Assembly: GCA_964545855.1 (NCBI GenBank)
Contig: CAZJHD010000108.1
Coordinates: forward strand, 1 to 6,949
Direction of reading: 5' to 3'
DNA from: CAZJHD01 sp964545855
Lineage (GTDB): Bacteria; Planctomycetota; UBA1135; JACQFD01
Length of the DNA: 6,949 nucleotides
Shown: positions 6,031 through 6,949 of the stretch, piece by piece
Layout: the number at the start of each line of letters is the position of its first letter
Numbering within the stretch: the stretch's first letter is position 1
The notes under the pieces: model-generated
What the model was told of the DNA's origin: nothing
Databases searched by the model: none
The model's input: only the letters and a program-made list of their open reading frames with translations
Position numbers and translations under genes: made by a program

Positions 6031-6882
6031 GTGACCCGGACTCGCGCCCTCCACGGCGCCTTCGCGCTCCTCGCGTCCGTCGCCGGCTCCTGCGCCTACA
6101 TGCAGGACCGCTGGCACGACGCGACGGAGGTGGTGGAGATCGACGCCGGCATCGCCACGGGCCTCGAGGCGCATCTCGGCGTGAGCCACGTGCTGGAGCT
6201 GGGCGCTGGCTGGTACGAAGGGAGCCGCTACGGGCTGCGCGAGGGCACGCTCGTCGCGCTCGACGAGGAGCGCGCCGAGTTCGGCGTGCCGTTCCTCTAT
6301 CTCCACGACGTCGGGCAGCGTGTCCACGCCGGGTCGATGCCGGGCCGCATCTCGGCGCGGCCCCTGGACGCCGGATTCGTCCGATTCCCGCTCCAGTGGT
6401 GGAGCGAGCAGCTCACGGACCGCGATCCCCTCGATCTCCACTTCGGAGGCAACCTCGTGATCGCCGGGGGCGGACTCTCGCTGCGTCCCATCGCCTTCGT
6501 CGACTTCCTGCTGGGCTGGCTCGCGATCGATCTCAGCGGCGACGACGTGCGCGGCCGGGTGCCGCGCGAGATCGTCGGCGACTTCCGCTCGCCCGACGCC
6601 ATGGTGCGCCGGCGCGCCGTCGCGATGATTCAGCGGCTCACCGGCAAGCGCTGGCCCGACTACCGGACGCCTTCGACGCGCGACACCTTCACCCGCGAGG
6701 AGCGCGCGGCCCTCGACGAGATCGAGCGCGACGCGCTGGCGGGGGCGACGGCGGAGGAGACGTCCGCACCACGAGAGACCGCCGGGAAGGCCCCGGCGCC
6801 GCGAGCGGCGGCGGGCGACTCGCTCGGACCGTTGGAGGCCGCACCCGCGGGCTCGGCGCGCGCGCCGCGGATCGATCGATAG
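6031..6882 (+). CDS. Uncharacterised lipoprotein
   Basis: I do not recognise a named family. From the GTG at 6031 the product has 283 residues and starts with a short basic N-terminus, a hydrophobic stretch (about 8-18) and the lipobox-like AGSC ending at Cys21, so it is probably a lipoprotein anchored to a membrane. The middle (35-170) alternates short strands rich in Gly and aromatics, including LHFGGNLVIAGGGLSLRP (136-153) and VDFLLGWLAIDLSGDD (157-172). SPDAMVRRRAVAMIQRLTGKRWPDY (187-211) resembles a HEAT-like helix pair. The last 45 residues are Ala/Pro/Arg-rich and likely disordered. GTG is the only good start between the dehydrogenase stop and the lipobox; no clear Shine-Dalgarno is seen. 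The 41-nt gap on the same strand suggests cotranscription with the dehydrogenase gene, without implying a shared function. The frame stays open far upstream, but only this part is a gene. Confidence 0.7.
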   Translation: MTRTRALHGAFALLASVAGSCAYMQDRWHDATEVVEIDAGIATGLEAHLGVSHVLELGAGWYEGSRYGLREGTLVALDEERAEFGVPFLYLHDVGQRVHAGSMPGRISARPLDAGFVRFPLQWWSEQLTDRDPLDLHFGGNLVIAGGGLSLRPIAFVDFLLGWLAIDLSGDDVRGRVPREIVGDFRSPDAMVRRRAVAMIQRLTGKRWPDYRTPSTRDTFTREERAALDEIERDALAGATAEETSAPRETAGKAPAPRAAAGDSLGPLEAAPAGSARAPRIDR

Positions 6883-6903
6883 AGAAGCGCAGCGTCCCGG
6901 GAA

Positions 6904-6949
6904 TGGGGTCAGAGAGGCTGTGAAGTTATCGAGACGGAGATCTCCGCCA
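6904..6949 (+). mobile_element. Probable left end of a REP-associated (Y1/IS200-like) transposase unit, partial
   Basis: TGGGGTCAGAG at 6904-6914, followed by TGAAGTTATCGA (6920-6931), resembles the end sequence that in many GC-rich bacteria flanks single-copy Y1 transposase genes (RAYT family). This recognition is from memory. A perfect 12-nt palindrome, CGGAGATCTCCG, lies at 6935-6946. It contains a GGAG placed 9 nt before the final A of the window, which would be the first base of an ATG if TG follows. The transposase itself is outside the window, so the call rests on the motif and layout only. Confidence 0.45.

Noticed and set aside
6871..6880. ATCGATCGAT palindrome at the end of the lipoprotein gene
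   Set aside because: It encodes the last residues (IDR) and is too short and simple to mean more than chance.

Overview
The window is very GC-rich (about 70% by eye) and densely coded. It looks like a housekeeping stretch of a bacterial chromosome. The zinc-type L28, a fused methionyl-tRNA synthetase, an MglB-like roadblock protein, a glutaryl-CoA dehydrogenase, a lipoprotein and Pro/Ala/Lys-rich low-complexity tails suggest an uncultivated high-GC Gram-negative bacterium. Planctomycetota, Myxococcota or a neighbouring phylum are candidates; the sequence alone does not decide. No phage, CRISPR, toxin-antitoxin or defence system is visible.

Layout, left to right. (1) 2-825, plus strand: the 3' end of a Pro/Ala-rich protein with a C-terminal membrane anchor overlaps by ATGA an MglB-like roadblock/LC7 gene. 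A strong GC hairpin at 855-875 follows. (2) 882-1396, plus: a promoter-like element, a short leader with a perfect 8-bp hairpin, and rpmB (ribosomal protein L28) with a long Ala/Lys/Pro tail. (3) 1397-1555: a convergent intergenic gap with a perfect 8-bp GC hairpin. (4) 4705-1556, minus: a zinc-ribbon/EI24-like membrane protein, then metG (methionyl-tRNA synthetase with a C-terminal Trbp111-like tRNA-binding domain), 57 nt apart and probably one operon. (5) 4706-4816: a divergent promoter region. (6) 4817-6882, plus: a glutaryl-CoA dehydrogenase-like gene, then 41 nt later an uncharacterised lipoprotein. (7) 6883-6949: a motif resembling the left end of a REP-associated (Y1/IS200-like) transposase unit, whose ORF would begin at the last base.

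Functionally, rpmB and metG serve translation. The roadblock protein probably regulates a small GTPase encoded elsewhere. The dehydrogenase belongs to lysine/tryptophan/aromatic breakdown through glutaryl-CoA. No multi-gene novel system is evident. The points most worth a second look are the structured rpmB leader, a promoter core shared by rpmB and the dehydrogenase gene, a possible internal start in metG that would release a free tRNA-binding protein, and the probable transposase element end at the right edge.
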